The position numbers were made by a program, and so were the translations under genes. Source: Labrys sp. WJW (GTDB lineage Bacteria; Pseudomonadota; Alphaproteobacteria; Rhizobiales; Labraceae). Taken from it: a stretch of 64,000 bases of DNA. Below are positions 8,712 to 17,647 of the stretch, one piece after another. The DNA lies in the NCBI RefSeq assembly GCF_001676615.1, contig NZ_LYXZ01000041.1:61554-125553 (forward strand), written 5' to 3'. A model generated the notes under the pieces. The model was given only the letters and a program-made list of their open reading frames with translations. It ran no database searches and was not told the DNA's origin. Numbering within the stretch: the first letter of the stretch is position 1; each line of letters begins with the position of its first letter.

Positions 8712-8835
8712 CCTTCTCCCCTTGCGGGAGAAGGTCCCGGCAGGGGGGATGAGGGGTGTTGGCAGATACCTTGCAAGGTCGCGTTTCACCCCTCATCCGC
8801 CCCTTCGGGGCACCTTCTCCCGCAAGGGGAGAAGG
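8712..8835. repeat. REP-like inverted pair between formamidase-like genes
   Basis: A left unit at 8712-8757 (CCTTCTCCCCTTGCGGGAGA, then a GTCCCGGCAGGGGG segment) faces a right unit at 8788-8835 ending in the complementary CCCGCAAGGGGAGAAGG. The same two unit types recur near 29.7, 39.4, 55.2 and 57.6 kb. It sits between the small- and large-subunit genes, so it may set their relative expression by mRNA folding. Confidence 0.85.
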
Positions 8836-8845
8836 GAAGTATCCC

Positions 8846-9166
8846 TCAGTCCCGGAACGGCAGGTTGATGCTCTCGCCGGTGAGCAGGCGCCAGCGCCGG
8901 CGGAAGATCTCCCATTCCGCCTCCTCGCGGCTGGTGAAGACAGGCTCGTCCTCATAGACGATCGGATCGCGCCGGTCGGGCGGCATGGTGGCGAGCACCC
9001 ATTCCTCGAAGGGCTTGCGGCAGAACAGGATCACCTGGTTGCCGCTGGGGTCCTGGCGCATGATGTGCAGCACGCGCTGCAGGCCGGGGCTGTGGCGCCC
9101 GATCGGGCAGCGCCGGAATTCCTCGATATACTGACGGTCCGCCTGGGGATCGATCTTGTAGACCAT
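8846..9166 (-). CDS. N,N-dimethylformamidase-like small subunit
   Basis: A 106-residue soluble protein resembling the alpha subunit of dimethylformamidase. The family-like core is GRHSPGLQRVLHIMRQDPSG (about residues 23-42), followed by CRKPFEEWVLATM, a TSREEAEWEIFRRR helix and a short tail. The start at 9166 (MVYKIDPQ) is preceded by GAAGG and lies 10 bp after the HAD gene stop, suggesting translational coupling; a longer frame upstream would overlap that gene. Pairing with the large-subunit gene at 6388 supports the assignment. It probably stabilises the large subunit. Confidence 0.72.
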   Translation of the reverse strand: MVYKIDPQADRQYIEEFRRCPIGRHSPGLQRVLHIMRQDPSGNQVILFCRKPFEEWVLATMPPDRRDPIVYEDEPVFTSREEAEWEIFRRRWRLLTGESINLPFRD

Positions 9167-9176
9167 GGCACTGCCT

Positions 9177-9833
9177 TCACGAACTTGATGGAACGGCCGC
9201 CGGTGCCAGCACGAAGGCCCCGAGATCGCGCATATCGGAAAAGACGAGGTCGGCGCCTGCAGGGGCATTGCCGCCGACGGTGTGGAATGCGGTCAGGAGG
9301 CCCGCGGCCTTGGCCGAGGCAAAACCCGTATGGCTGTCCTCGACGCCGAGGACATGAGCCGGCAAAGCACCAAGCCTCCGGCAGGCCGTGGCATAGGGCT
9401 CGGGATCGGGCTTGCCCTTGCCGACATCGTCGAGGCTGATCGAGAAGGCGATGAAGGGCAGGATGCCGAGTCCGGCAAGGTTGGCGTCGACCACAGGACG
9501 GCTGGAGTTGGAGACACAAGCCTGCCGGATGCCGGCATCCGCGAAACGCCGCACGAGATCGAGCACGCCTGGCAGGGGCTCCAACGTGTGGGCCCGGGCA
9601 ATGTAGTAGTCGACGATCGCCTTGCCCCAGCTTGCTTCCGTGACGCCGGCCGGCATCCGGCTTTCCAGCAGACGCCAGACATCGCCCATGTGGATGCCGC
9701 GGAAGCGGTCGTCATGCAGGTCCGACATGTCGATGCCGAGATCGTGGCTGATGGCGTTGAGCGCCTCCTGGTGCAGCGGCTCGCTGTCCACCAGCGTGCC
9801 GTCGATGTCCCAGGCGATGGCCTCGATTCTCAT
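9177..9833 (-). CDS. HAD-superfamily phosphatase or phosphomutase
   Basis: A 218-residue HAD subfamily IA hydrolase. Motif I is AWDIDGTLVDSEPLH (nucleophile Asp and acid/base Asp near residues 9 and 11), motif II is VSNSS, motif III is the Lys of GKGKPDPEPY, and motif IV is GVEDSHTGFASAKAAG. The helical cap fits small phosphosugars, as in phosphoglycolate phosphatase or beta-phosphoglucomutase. Its ATG overlaps the kinase stop by 4 bp (ATGA), so the two proteins are translationally coupled and probably act on the same metabolite pool. The substrate is unknown. Confidence 0.88.
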   Translation of the reverse strand: MRIEAIAWDIDGTLVDSEPLHQEALNAISHDLGIDMSDLHDDRFRGIHMGDVWRLLESRMPAGVTEASWGKAIVDYYIARAHTLEPLPGVLDLVRRFADAGIRQACVSNSSRPVVDANLAGLGILPFIAFSISLDDVGKGKPDPEPYATACRRLGALPAHVLGVEDSHTGFASAKAAGLLTAFHTVGGNAPAGADLVFSDMRDLGAFVLAPAAVPSSS

Positions 9834-11329
9834 ACATCCTCCTCACGAAGCCGGCGATAGAGCCCGCGGAAGGCCCGGTATCCCGCTTCATAGACTGCCT
9901 TGTTCTGCGCATTTGGCTCGATCCGGTCGCGCAGGCTGATGAAACGCGAGACATCGGGCCATTCCGAGGCAAGCCCCGCCCCGATGGCCGCCGTCCAGGC
10001 CGCACCGAGGCAGGAACCGGGATGGCCGTTGAGACGCTGCAGGGGAACCTGCAGTACGTCGGCGACGATCTGCATCCAGACCGCGCTGTTCGAACCGCCA
10101 TCCGAAACCAGGTAATTGGTGGTGGCGTGCCCCATGTCGTTCAGGGTCTCGACATGATGGCGGATAGCGTAGGCATAGGCTTCGAGCAAGGCGCGCCAGA
10201 GATGGGGAAGGCCGGTTGCCAGGCTGAGGCCCGAGAAGGAACCGCGGATGACGGGATCGTGGATCGGCGTCTTCTCGCCGAGGAAATAGGGCAGGATGTG
10301 CACGCCCTCGGCCCCGGCCGGGATGTCGGCGGCGAGCCGGTCGAGATGCTGGTGCAGGCTGAGACCTTCCTTTGCGGCCGCCTCGCGCTCGCCGCCTGCA
10401 AAGGTCGCGGCAAACCAGTTGAGCCCCGAACCGCCGGTCGACATGCAGCCATTGGGCACATAGAGCCCGGGTACCAGATGGTAGTCGAGATACATGCGCG
10501 GATCCGGCGCCACCTTGTCGGAGGCGATCAGCACGTCCGCCGAGCCGCCGAACTTCAGGAGGACGTCGCCGGGGGCCACCACGCCGGCGCACAGGGCCGA
10601 GGCGATATGATCGGCCGCCCCGCCCACCACGGGCGTACCGGCGTTGAGCCCGGTGGCTGCGGCCGCTTCTGCCGTCACCGCGCCGAGAATTTGGTGGGAG
10701 AGGCTGCGCGGCGGCACGGCGCTGCGCGGGATATGGGCAAGCGACACCAGGTCGTCGGCGATGTTCTGGGTGGCGAGATCGGTGAAACCGGCCTCCAGCG
10801 CCCAGTTCTGCTCGACCGCCTTCACCCCGGTCAGGCGCCAGTTGATGTAGTCGTAGGAGCCGAACACGGTGGCGATGCGCGCAAAGCCCTCCGGCTCGTG
10901 CTTTTCGATCCAGCGCAGCTTGGCGGTCACCAATTGCTGGTTGATGCCGTTGCCGGCCCGAGCCAGGAAGACATCCTCCGCGATCTCGGCGGCCAGCTCG
11001 GCCACCTCCTCCCCGCAGCGTCCGTCGCTCTGCTGGATGCTCGGGCGGATCAGATTGCCGTCCCCGTCCAGCAGCACCACGGCCGGGAGCATGCCGGTGA
11101 CACCGACGGCCGCGATCTCACCAGGCGCGATGCCGCTCGTGGCGATCAGCTCACGGGTGATGGCGCAGGCATTCTCCCACCACTGGTTCGGATCCTCCTC
11201 CGCCCACCCCGCATGGGGCGAACGCAGCGTCACGGGGCGGGAGGTGAGGCCGAGTACCTCGCCGGGCAGGCGGATCAGGATGCCGATGGTGGAGGTCGTG
11301 CCGATGTCGAGGCCGAGGACGCAGGGCAT
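9830..11329 (-). CDS. FGGY-family carbohydrate kinase
   Basis: A 499-residue sugar kinase of the xylulokinase/FGGY family. The N-terminal phosphate-binding motif is LGLDIGTTSTIG, followed by GVTGMLPAVVLLD, the second-domain AADHIASALCAGVV and the adenosine-binding VSDGGSNSAVWMQI. The start at 11329 (MPCVLGLDIG) is favoured because earlier residues have no family match. It would phosphorylate a ketose or polyol using ATP. It heads the kinase-HAD-formamidase string on this strand. Xylulose is only one possible substrate. Confidence 0.88.
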   Translation of the reverse strand: MPCVLGLDIGTTSTIGILIRLPGEVLGLTSRPVTLRSPHAGWAEEDPNQWWENACAITRELIATSGIAPGEIAAVGVTGMLPAVVLLDGDGNLIRPSIQQSDGRCGEEVAELAAEIAEDVFLARAGNGINQQLVTAKLRWIEKHEPEGFARIATVFGSYDYINWRLTGVKAVEQNWALEAGFTDLATQNIADDLVSLAHIPRSAVPPRSLSHQILGAVTAEAAAATGLNAGTPVVGGAADHIASALCAGVVAPGDVLLKFGGSADVLIASDKVAPDPRMYLDYHLVPGLYVPNGCMSTGGSGLNWFAATFAGGEREAAAKEGLSLHQHLDRLAADIPAGAEGVHILPYFLGEKTPIHDPVIRGSFSGLSLATGLPHLWRALLEAYAYAIRHHVETLNDMGHATTNYLVSDGGSNSAVWMQIVADVLQVPLQRLNGHPGSCLGAAWTAAIGAGLASEWPDVSRFISLRDRIEPNAQNKAVYEAGYRAFRGLYRRLREEDV

Positions 11330-11412
11330 GGAAAGTTCCGAAATATGCGTGTTCGCAGGTGGGGAGCGGGCCTTCAAAAACTGACCGAAAAGTCGCGGGA
11401 ACCTCGACCCTT

Positions 11413-11502
11413 GTCATCACCGGGCTTGTCCCGGTGATCCAGGAGCCATGAACTCAACAAGTTGCGGCTCCCTGGATGCCCGGGACAAAGCCCGGGCATG
11501 AC
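11413..11502. repeat. Second-family palindromic element pair
   Basis: The unit at 11413-11447 (TCATCACCGGGCTTGTCCCG...) is matched in inverted orientation by 11465-11502 (...CCCGGGACAAAGCCCGGGCA). Each half forms its own GC-rich hairpin and together they form an imperfect long one. It lies between btpA-like and kinase genes, both on the minus strand, and could act as a terminator or processing site. Confidence 0.7.
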
Positions 11503-11606
11503 AAAATCGAGTTCTTCTCGGCTTGCTACGGTTTGTCCGTCCAGCTCTTCAGACCCAGCTCCATGATAGGCGGCTCTGAAGAGCCGCCCCCGATTCGGCA
11601 CCCACC

Positions 11607-12407
11607 TCACGCCAGCGGCGCGACCTTGTCCATGAAGCGCTTCACCCGCGCCGGATCGACGGCATTCCAGGTATTGCCGTCGACCTTGAAATGGGTACCG
11701 ATGATCACGCCGGAGGCCACCGACAGCACGTCGGCGACATTGTCGATGTTGACGCCGGTATTGGCGAAAACGGGCACGTCCTTGACTGTCTCGGCCACCT
11801 TCTTCAGGTCCGCCGCGGCTGCCGGCTGGCCGGTGAGCGGGCCGGAGACCAGGATGGCGTCGGCCAGGGACGAGAACACGGCGCTGCGGGCGCGCAGCTC
11901 GATCGGCCGGCTGTCCAGCGAGGACGCGAATTCGGCATTGATGTTGTAGAGCAACTTGAGGTCAGGGCGCCCGACCTCGCGGCGCAGCTTGTGGGCATCG
12001 GCCGCGTTGGGCTGCCACAACCCCATGTCGGAGGCGAACAGGCCGGTGAAGATCTCGCGGGCGAAGGAAGCGCCGGTCGCCCCCGCGATCGCCACCGAGG
12101 CGGCGGGATCCCACAGATAGTTCACGCCGAAGGGCACCTTGAGCAGCGGCTTGAGCGCGGTGACGATCGCCGTCATCGCCGCCAGGGATTCGATCGGAGC
12201 CTTGAAGCGATAGGGCCGGTCGTTCTCATTGCCGAACATCACGGCATGCACGCCATTGTCCTGCAGGTTCTCGATATCCTTGGCAGCATCGTCAATGAGC
12301 TTGTTCACGCCGCCCTTCGCGTCGAAGAGCGGGGCGCCGGGAAGCGCGCCGATATGCACCATCGCGATCACGGCCTTGCGGCGCTGGCCGAGGAAGTCGA
12401 AAACCAT
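11607..12407 (-). CDS. BtpA/SgcQ family TIM-barrel protein
   Basis: A 266-residue protein of the BtpA/SgcQ family, a TIM-barrel group seen in sugar operons and, as BtpA, in photosystem I biogenesis in cyanobacteria. Marks are VIAMVHIGALPGAP near residue 13, VMFGNENDRPY near 57 and VFANTGVNIDNVADVL near 215. The start at 12407 is preceded by AGGAG. It follows the DeoR gene by 20 bp, so both are probably one transcript. In this context a role in sugar-phosphate metabolism is more likely than one in photosynthesis. The biochemical activity of the family is poorly defined. Confidence 0.87.
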   Translation of the reverse strand: MVFDFLGQRRKAVIAMVHIGALPGAPLFDAKGGVNKLIDDAAKDIENLQDNGVHAVMFGNENDRPYRFKAPIESLAAMTAIVTALKPLLKVPFGVNYLWDPAASVAIAGATGASFAREIFTGLFASDMGLWQPNAADAHKLRREVGRPDLKLLYNINAEFASSLDSRPIELRARSAVFSSLADAILVSGPLTGQPAAAADLKKVAETVKDVPVFANTGVNIDNVADVLSVASGVIIGTHFKVDGNTWNAVDPARVKRFMDKVAPLA

Positions 12408-12427
12408 CGATAACTCCTGTTGAAACC

Positions 12428-13285
12428 TTAGGGTTCTGAGAAAGCCGGCGCGTCCTGCCCGGCGATGATGACGCGGACGCCGGCCTCTTGCAGGGGCTCG
12501 GCGAGATGTTCGGGCAAGGCGGCATCGGTGACGAGGACGTGGATCTGGCCGTAGGGGCCGACCTGCACGAGGGAGCGGTGGTCGAATTTGGAAGAATCGC
12601 ACAGCACCACCACCTGGCGGGAACGCTCCATGAAGGCGCGCTTGATCTCGGCATCTTCGAGCGTGTAGTCGAAAATGCCCTGAGCGGTGATGCCCGAGAC
12701 CCCCAGGAAGACGGTATCGAGCCACAGGGTCGAAAGCTGCGAGCTCGCCATCGGCCCGCATACGGAAAACTCATGGGGTCGGATCAACCCGCCGAGGGCG
12801 TAGACCGGGCTCTTGCCGCCAGCCAACAGCCCGGCCGTGCGCAGGTTGCTGCAGAACAGCCGCAGCCCGGGACGGTCGAGCAATTCGCGGGCAAAGCGAT
12901 GGGTGGTGCTGCCGGTATCGATGCCGATGGTCTGCCCCGGCTGCACCAGCCTGGCCGCTGCCCGCGCGATCTTCTCCTTGGCCTCGGCCTGCCGCCGGCC
13001 ACGGACTTCGAAGGCGGGCTCCTCGGCATCGAACGCCGTCTCGGGTGCCCGCGCCGTCGCCCCGCCATGATCCCGGCTGATCAGCCCGCTTTCGGCAAGG
13101 CGGTCGAGGTCGCGCCTGATCGTCATTTCCGAAACCTGAAGCTCCACCGCCGCATCGGATACGTTGATGTAGCGGCGCTGGCCGATCATCTGGATCAGCC
13201 TGTCGCGCCGCGCCGTTGCCGGGATCCGGGAAGCATTCGTCATCACGGGCGTCATCTGCATTCTCTTCGCCATGTTCAGCTGCAT
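12428..13285 (-). CDS. DeoR-family transcriptional regulator
   Basis: A 285-residue DeoR/GlpR-type repressor. The winged helix (INVSDAAVELQVSEMTIRRD, then LISRDHGGA) is at about residues 40-75, followed by the sugar-phosphate sensing domain with GIDTGSTTHRFARELL and GVSGITAQGIFDYTLEDAEIKRAFMERS. The start at 13285 has AAGGG upstream; ATGs at 13273, 13255 and 13240 are alternatives. It diverges from an SDR dehydrogenase gene, and matching TCGATTATGTT sites near both promoters suggest it controls both directions. The inducer is likely a phosphorylated sugar made by a neighbouring kinase. Confidence 0.93.
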   Translation of the reverse strand: MQLNMAKRMQMTPVMTNASRIPATARRDRLIQMIGQRRYINVSDAAVELQVSEMTIRRDLDRLAESGLISRDHGGATARAPETAFDAEEPAFEVRGRRQAEAKEKIARAAARLVQPGQTIGIDTGSTTHRFARELLDRPGLRLFCSNLRTAGLLAGGKSPVYALGGLIRPHEFSVCGPMASSQLSTLWLDTVFLGVSGITAQGIFDYTLEDAEIKRAFMERSRQVVVLCDSSKFDHRSLVQVGPYGQIHVLVTDAALPEHLAEPLQEAGVRVIIAGQDAPAFSEP

Positions 13286-13715
13286 TCAGATTGCCCTTGT
13301 AGCGCCCACAAAGGCAGCATGCACCATGACGAAATCGAACATAATCGATCACAAGATGTAACATCTTCGATCAGGTAGCAAGCCCCATCTGCACAAGCAG
13401 TAGGAATTTTCCGTCGATAAAGACAGGCCGATCCGGCAAGGTCCGTGCTTTGGGGCGCATTGTCGCTGAAGCCCTTTCCTGATGGAGGCCATCAGCCAAA
13501 ACTTGTCCACAAGGGAGGGTTTCGGCTGTCTGGTCTTTATTTGCCCTCGATCATCGCTTGAAATGACGGCCCAAGTCCGGCCACGAGTCCGCGCCTGTCC
13601 CTTCCTTTGGCTCTCACGGCAGTCCCATCTCATCGTGCCAACATTTACGCTTGTGCGATATCGCTCGATTATGTTTCAATATGTTCGAGATTCATTCGAA
13701 AGCGGGAACATATCG
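13286..13715. promoter_or_regulatory. Divergent promoter region with DeoR-type sites
   Basis: This 430-bp gene-free stretch separates the DeoR regulator from the SDR gene. TCGAACATAATCGA at 13335-13348 reads TCGATTATGTTCGA on the minus strand, and TCGATTATGTTTCA occurs on the plus strand at 13665-13678, directly followed by ATATGTTCGA at 13679-13688. ATGTTCGA-type half-sites fit DeoR/GlpR operators. The middle (about 13390-13640) shows nothing recognisable. Confidence 0.5.
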
Positions 13716-14489
13716 ATGCAGGACCTGGCCGGAAAACGGGCAATCGTAACAGGCGGCGCCTCCGGCATCGGCGCGGCGATCGCCCGCCACCTGGCAGGCC
13801 TCGGCGTCAGGATCGCGGTAGCCGACCTCGACGAGACGCGCGCCTCAGGGCTGGCGAGCAGCCTCGGCCAAGGCCATCGCGGCATCGCCATCGACGTGCG
13901 CAAGCGCGATTCAGTCGAAGCGGCCTTCGCGGCGATCGCACAGGATTGGGACGGCTATGACCTCCTGATCGGCAATGCCGGCGTCTCCACCATGAACAAG
14001 GTGGTCGACCTCACCGACGAGGAATGGGACTTCAATTTCGACGTCAACATTCGCGGCATCTTCCTCACCAACCAGATCGCCGTGCGCCATTTCCTCGCAG
14101 CGGGCCGCAAGGGCACGATCGTCAACACCGCCTCTCTGGCCGGCAAGGTCGGCGCGCCGCTGCTGGCCCATTACTCGGCCAGCAAATTCGCCGTGGTCGG
14201 CTGGACTCAGGCGATCGCCCGCGAGATGGCGCCGCACGGCATCCGCGTCAACTGCGTCTGCCCTGGCTTCGTGCGCACCTCGATGCAGGAGCGCGAGATC
14301 GAGTGGGAGGCCAAGCTGCGCGGCATCACGCCGGAAGCCGTGGCCGCCGACTATATCGCACAGACCCCGCTCGGGCGCATCGAGACCCCGGAGGACATCG
14401 CCCCCCTCGTCGCCTTCCTCGCCTCGGAAGGTGCCGCCTTCATGACCGGCCAGGCCGTGAACGTCACCGGCGGCGTCTATATGGGCTGA
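13716..14489 (+). CDS. SDR-family oxidoreductase (sugar/polyol dehydrogenase-like)
   Basis: A 257-residue classical short-chain dehydrogenase. The NAD(P) motif TGGASGIG is near residue 13, IGNAGVS near residue 85, the catalytic HYSASKFAV (Tyr and Lys) near 151, and the C-terminal TGQAVNVTGGVYMG is usual. VADLDE after the second strand has the acidic residue that favours NAD over NADP. The start at 13716 (MQDLAGKRAIVTGG) follows family homology; a longer frame upstream is unlikely. It diverges from the DeoR gene and converges on the ROK gene. It would oxidise a polyol or sugar feeding the FGGY kinase; the substrate is not proven. Confidence 0.88.
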   Translation: MQDLAGKRAIVTGGASGIGAAIARHLAGLGVRIAVADLDETRASGLASSLGQGHRGIAIDVRKRDSVEAAFAAIAQDWDGYDLLIGNAGVSTMNKVVDLTDEEWDFNFDVNIRGIFLTNQIAVRHFLAAGRKGTIVNTASLAGKVGAPLLAHYSASKFAVVGWTQAIAREMAPHGIRVNCVCPGFVRTSMQEREIEWEAKLRGITPEAVAADYIAQTPLGRIETPEDIAPLVAFLASEGAAFMTGQAVNVTGGVYMG

Positions 14490-14496
14490 CCCTTCG

Positions 14497-15765
14497 TCAC
14501 AGCGAGAAATGCAGCAACTCAGAGAGAATCAAGCCGGCGGCTCCGCGTAGCGCCGCCCGGTCTTCGAGGTCCCCCATGACGAGTTGGATATCGTTGCCAG
14601 GACGCCGGGGCACGAGGTCGCGCATATGAGCGGCAATCGCCTCCAGCAGGGTCGCACCGCCGCCCACCACGTCGCCGTGCAGCACGAAGAAATTCGGCGC
14701 CATTGTCTGCTGCAGATTGGCGATGCCGATGGCGATGTGACGGGCGTAGCGGTCGAGCAGGTCTGCTGCCGCCTGACTGTCCGCCGCCAATCCGGCGAGA
14801 CGCCTTGCATCCATGGCCTCGGCCTCGGGCAGATCGCCTCGGCTTGCCTGACCGCGCAGCCAACCCAGGGTGGCGATCGTCTCCCAGCACCCCCTGCGCC
14901 CGCAACGGCAGGTCGCGCCGTCCACCTGGACGAAGGTGTGGCCGAGTTCCCCGCCCGCCCCGGCCGGCCCGCGATAGAGGTGACCGTCGAGGAAGATGGC
15001 ACCGCCGAGCACATCCCCGGTGTAGATCACCGCGAAATTAGGCTTGCCGCGTCCGATACCGAACCAGCGATCTCCGACCAGCAAGGCGCGGGGATGGTGG
15101 TCGACCCGCACCGGCAGGCCGAAGCGGCGCGCCAGGGCCTGGCCGAGCGGGAAGCCGTCGAGCAAAGGCGCAAGATTGACCGCGACGATCGTACCCGTAT
15201 CGGTGTCGATCATGCCGCCGGCCGCCACCCCGATGCCGAGCGGCGGGCGATGGGCGTGCTTCAGAACCTGGCCGAGGCAATCGAACACGATGCCGATCAG
15301 GACATCCACCGCCCCGGCATCCTCGGGAAAGGGAGCCCGGACTTCCGCGGTGATGGTGCCGTCCAGCGATACCAGGCAGCAATGCACGCCGTCATGCATG
15401 AGCAGGACCGCGCAGATCGGCGCGGCATCCTCGGCGAACCAGATCGGCCGCGCCGGCTTGCCGCCCCCTTCCTTCGAGGGCAGCGGCTCACCTTCCACCA
15501 GGATGCCCTGGTCGATCAAGGGCTGGATGATGCCGGTAATGGTAGCGCGGTTGACCCCGACATGCCTGGCCAGTTCGGCGCGGCTGGTCGGGCCGAGATC
15601 GAACAGCACCTGCAGCACGCGGCCACGATTGGCCAGGCCGATGGAACTCGAGGAAATCAGGCCCTGCCGCCGGGCTTCGGAGCGTGGCGCGTCGTCGAAC
15701 AGGTCGTTCAGCGCGGCAAGGCCGCCGCGTTCGCCATCGGACGAGAACCTATCATCGGACGCCAT
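14497..15765 (-). CDS. ROK-family transcriptional regulator
   Basis: A 422-residue ROK repressor (NagC/XylR type). The N-terminal winged helix (SRAELARHVGVNRATITGII) is near residue 48. The sugar-kinase-like domain has GIGVAAGGMIDTDTG, GGELGHTFV and the zinc motif CRCGRRGCWE. The start at 15765 (MASDDRFS) is chosen from several possibilities. It diverges from the sugar-binding protein gene at 16115, which makes that ABC operon its likely target. Effector unknown. Confidence 0.92.
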   Translation of the reverse strand: MASDDRFSSDGERGGLAALNDLFDDAPRSEARRQGLISSSSIGLANRGRVLQVLFDLGPTSRAELARHVGVNRATITGIIQPLIDQGILVEGEPLPSKEGGGKPARPIWFAEDAAPICAVLLMHDGVHCCLVSLDGTITAEVRAPFPEDAGAVDVLIGIVFDCLGQVLKHAHRPPLGIGVAAGGMIDTDTGTIVAVNLAPLLDGFPLGQALARRFGLPVRVDHHPRALLVGDRWFGIGRGKPNFAVIYTGDVLGGAIFLDGHLYRGPAGAGGELGHTFVQVDGATCRCGRRGCWETIATLGWLRGQASRGDLPEAEAMDARRLAGLAADSQAAADLLDRYARHIAIGIANLQQTMAPNFFVLHGDVVGGGATLLEAIAAHMRDLVPRRPGNDIQLVMGDLEDRAALRGAAGLILSELLHFSL

Positions 15766-16114
15766 GGCCGCCAGTCCCGTACTGAAATGCCTGCGAGGAC
15801 CAATGGTCGTCGCAGGGAAATGAATTGCCCGCCAACTCTTAGTGCCAGCGCGTGGGAATGTCCCCCATCCTTTCCCGCGCATCCCGCCCAGAATCGTCAG
15901 GCTTCGCCTTGACGATATAGTTAGTTTGTGTGAGCATCAAACATATTAGAGAAACCGGTGGGATACAACCGGTCACGATGAGGGGCATTCGTCCAGGTGC
16001 CCTCAACTGGTCAGCGTTCAAGCAATCAACCGAGGCGGTAGGGGCATTGGCCTGATCCGACCTCGCAACAACAAGAACTGCCCCACCAGACCGACATCAG
16101 AGGAGAGAACGAGC
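15766..16114. promoter_or_regulatory. Divergent intergenic region, ROK gene / sugar ABC operon
   Basis: This 349-bp region holds the promoters of both divergent genes. TTTGTGTGAGCATCAAA, near 15926-15942, has inverted TTTG/CAAA ends in an AT-rich setting and could be a regulator site. A strong ribosome-binding site (AGAGGAGAGAA) precedes 16115. Nothing else is recognisable. Confidence 0.35.
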
Positions 16115-17551
16115 ATGGTTACGATACCCGAGATCTCGCGCCGCGCCTTGCTTCGCAGCACGGCCGCCTTTGCGGGAGCCGCGGCCCTGGGCCTGAATTC
16201 CGGACGTGCCTCCGCGCAGGGCAAGACCTTGCGGGTGCTGCTGGCGGGCGATCCCTTCTACTATGCCATCCAGGGCCTCGCCGACCAGTTCAAGCAGGAG
16301 ACCGGCATCGAGCTGCAGATCGAGAGCATCTCGCTGGAAGCCCTGCAGGCCCGCCTCACCTCGTCCTTCATCTCCAACCAGCCGGATGCCGACGTCATCT
16401 CCGTGGACCAGATGTGGCTCGGCCAATATCTGGAGAGCCGCTGGATCCTGCCGCTCAACGACTTCATCAAGGCGGACAAGGACACAGACATCAAGGACTT
16501 CGTGCCCGAGGTCCTCTACTCCATGAACACCTGGCGCGGGCAGGTCGGCACGCTGCCGGTCGCGACCTATGGCCAGTGCGTGCTCTACCGCAAGGACTTC
16601 GTCGACGCCGCCGGCGTGAAGATCCCCGAGGACGGCTCCTGGAGCTGGAGCGACTATCTCGACATCGTCAAGAAGCTCAACGGCAAGGAATTCGACGGCA
16701 AGAAGATGGCGGGCACCGTGCTCGCCGGCCAGCAGCCGGCCCCCATCGTGCACATGTATACCCAGCTTGCCGCCAGTTCCGGCGTGCGCTGGTTCAAGCA
16801 ATTCCCCACCGGCCAGTGGGATTTCACCCCAACCATCAACACGCCGGAGAATGTCGAGGCGCTCAAGCTCTTCCTCGAGCTCTACAAGAACTCCCCGCCC
16901 GAGGCGATCGGCTACAACTGGTTCGATGCCGGCATGCGCTTCGCCAAGGGCGATGTCGGCATGTTCTACTGGTGGACGCCCTATTCCTATCTCTGTCGCA
17001 AGGACGGCTACATGTCCGGCAAGGATTCGGTGGTAGCCGACAAGCTCGGCATCACCCGCCTGCCCCGCTCGCCCGGCAAGGACCAGGTGGTCTCGATCGG
17101 CGGCCACAGCCTCGGCATCCCCTCCAACACCGCCAACAAGGACGGGGCCTGGAAGTTCATCAAATGGGCGACCTCGGCCAAGACGCAGAAGGCCATGGCG
17201 CTCTACACCAAATATGGCCACCAGTTCTCGGACTTTGCCCGCCCCTCGCTCTACGAAGATGCCGAGCTCCTGAAGATCTATCCCTATCTGCCCGCCCAGA
17301 TCGCCGACCTCAAGCGCGGCAACGGCAAGATCGTGCGGCCACCCTGCCCGGTCTACACCACTCTGGAGGGCATTTACGGCCTCAACCTCAACAAGGTGCT
17401 GTCGGGCGACACCGCGCCGGATGCCGCGCTGAAGGACACCGAATCCTTCTTCTCCAACATCCTGACCGGCAACTTCCTCATCCCCTACAAGCAGCCCACC
17501 TATGACGACACGCTCGACGCGACCAAGGCCCTGATCGCCTCGCTCGCGTGA
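16115..17551 (+). CDS. Sugar ABC transporter substrate-binding protein
   Basis: A 478-residue extracellular solute-binding protein family 1 member that captures a sugar in the periplasm and delivers it to the permease pair downstream. The N-terminus carries a Tat-like signal (SRRALLRSTAAFAGAAALG, cleavage after ASAQ near residue 35). Typical segments are ISVDQMWLGQYLESRWILPL and VSIGGHSLGIPSNTANKDGAWKFIKWA. A strong terminator-like hairpin follows the stop, which would leave more message for this gene than for the permeases. The sugar is not identifiable. Confidence 0.93.
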   Translation: MVTIPEISRRALLRSTAAFAGAAALGLNSGRASAQGKTLRVLLAGDPFYYAIQGLADQFKQETGIELQIESISLEALQARLTSSFISNQPDADVISVDQMWLGQYLESRWILPLNDFIKADKDTDIKDFVPEVLYSMNTWRGQVGTLPVATYGQCVLYRKDFVDAAGVKIPEDGSWSWSDYLDIVKKLNGKEFDGKKMAGTVLAGQQPAPIVHMYTQLAASSGVRWFKQFPTGQWDFTPTINTPENVEALKLFLELYKNSPPEAIGYNWFDAGMRFAKGDVGMFYWWTPYSYLCRKDGYMSGKDSVVADKLGITRLPRSPGKDQVVSIGGHSLGIPSNTANKDGAWKFIKWATSAKTQKAMALYTKYGHQFSDFARPSLYEDAELLKIYPYLPAQIADLKRGNGKIVRPPCPVYTTLEGIYGLNLNKVLSGDTAPDAALKDTESFFSNILTGNFLIPYKQPTYDDTLDATKALIASLA

Positions 17552-17556
17552 GAGTG

Positions 17557-17600
17557 GGCACGGCCCGCCGGGTCTCCCACCGCGCGGGCCGTGCCGTTTT
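17557..17600 (+). terminator. Intrinsic terminator or attenuator after the binding-protein gene
   Basis: A perfect 12-bp stem (GGCACGGCCCGC at 17557-17568 and its complement at 17584-17595) with a 15-base loop is followed by GTTTT. It lies 6 bp after the stop codon, inside the ABC operon, where partial termination would favour the binding protein. Confidence 0.75.
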
Positions 17601-17647
17601 GTGGGTCCGACAGCGAGCAGTCCGTGCTCGCGCGGACCGAATGGATC

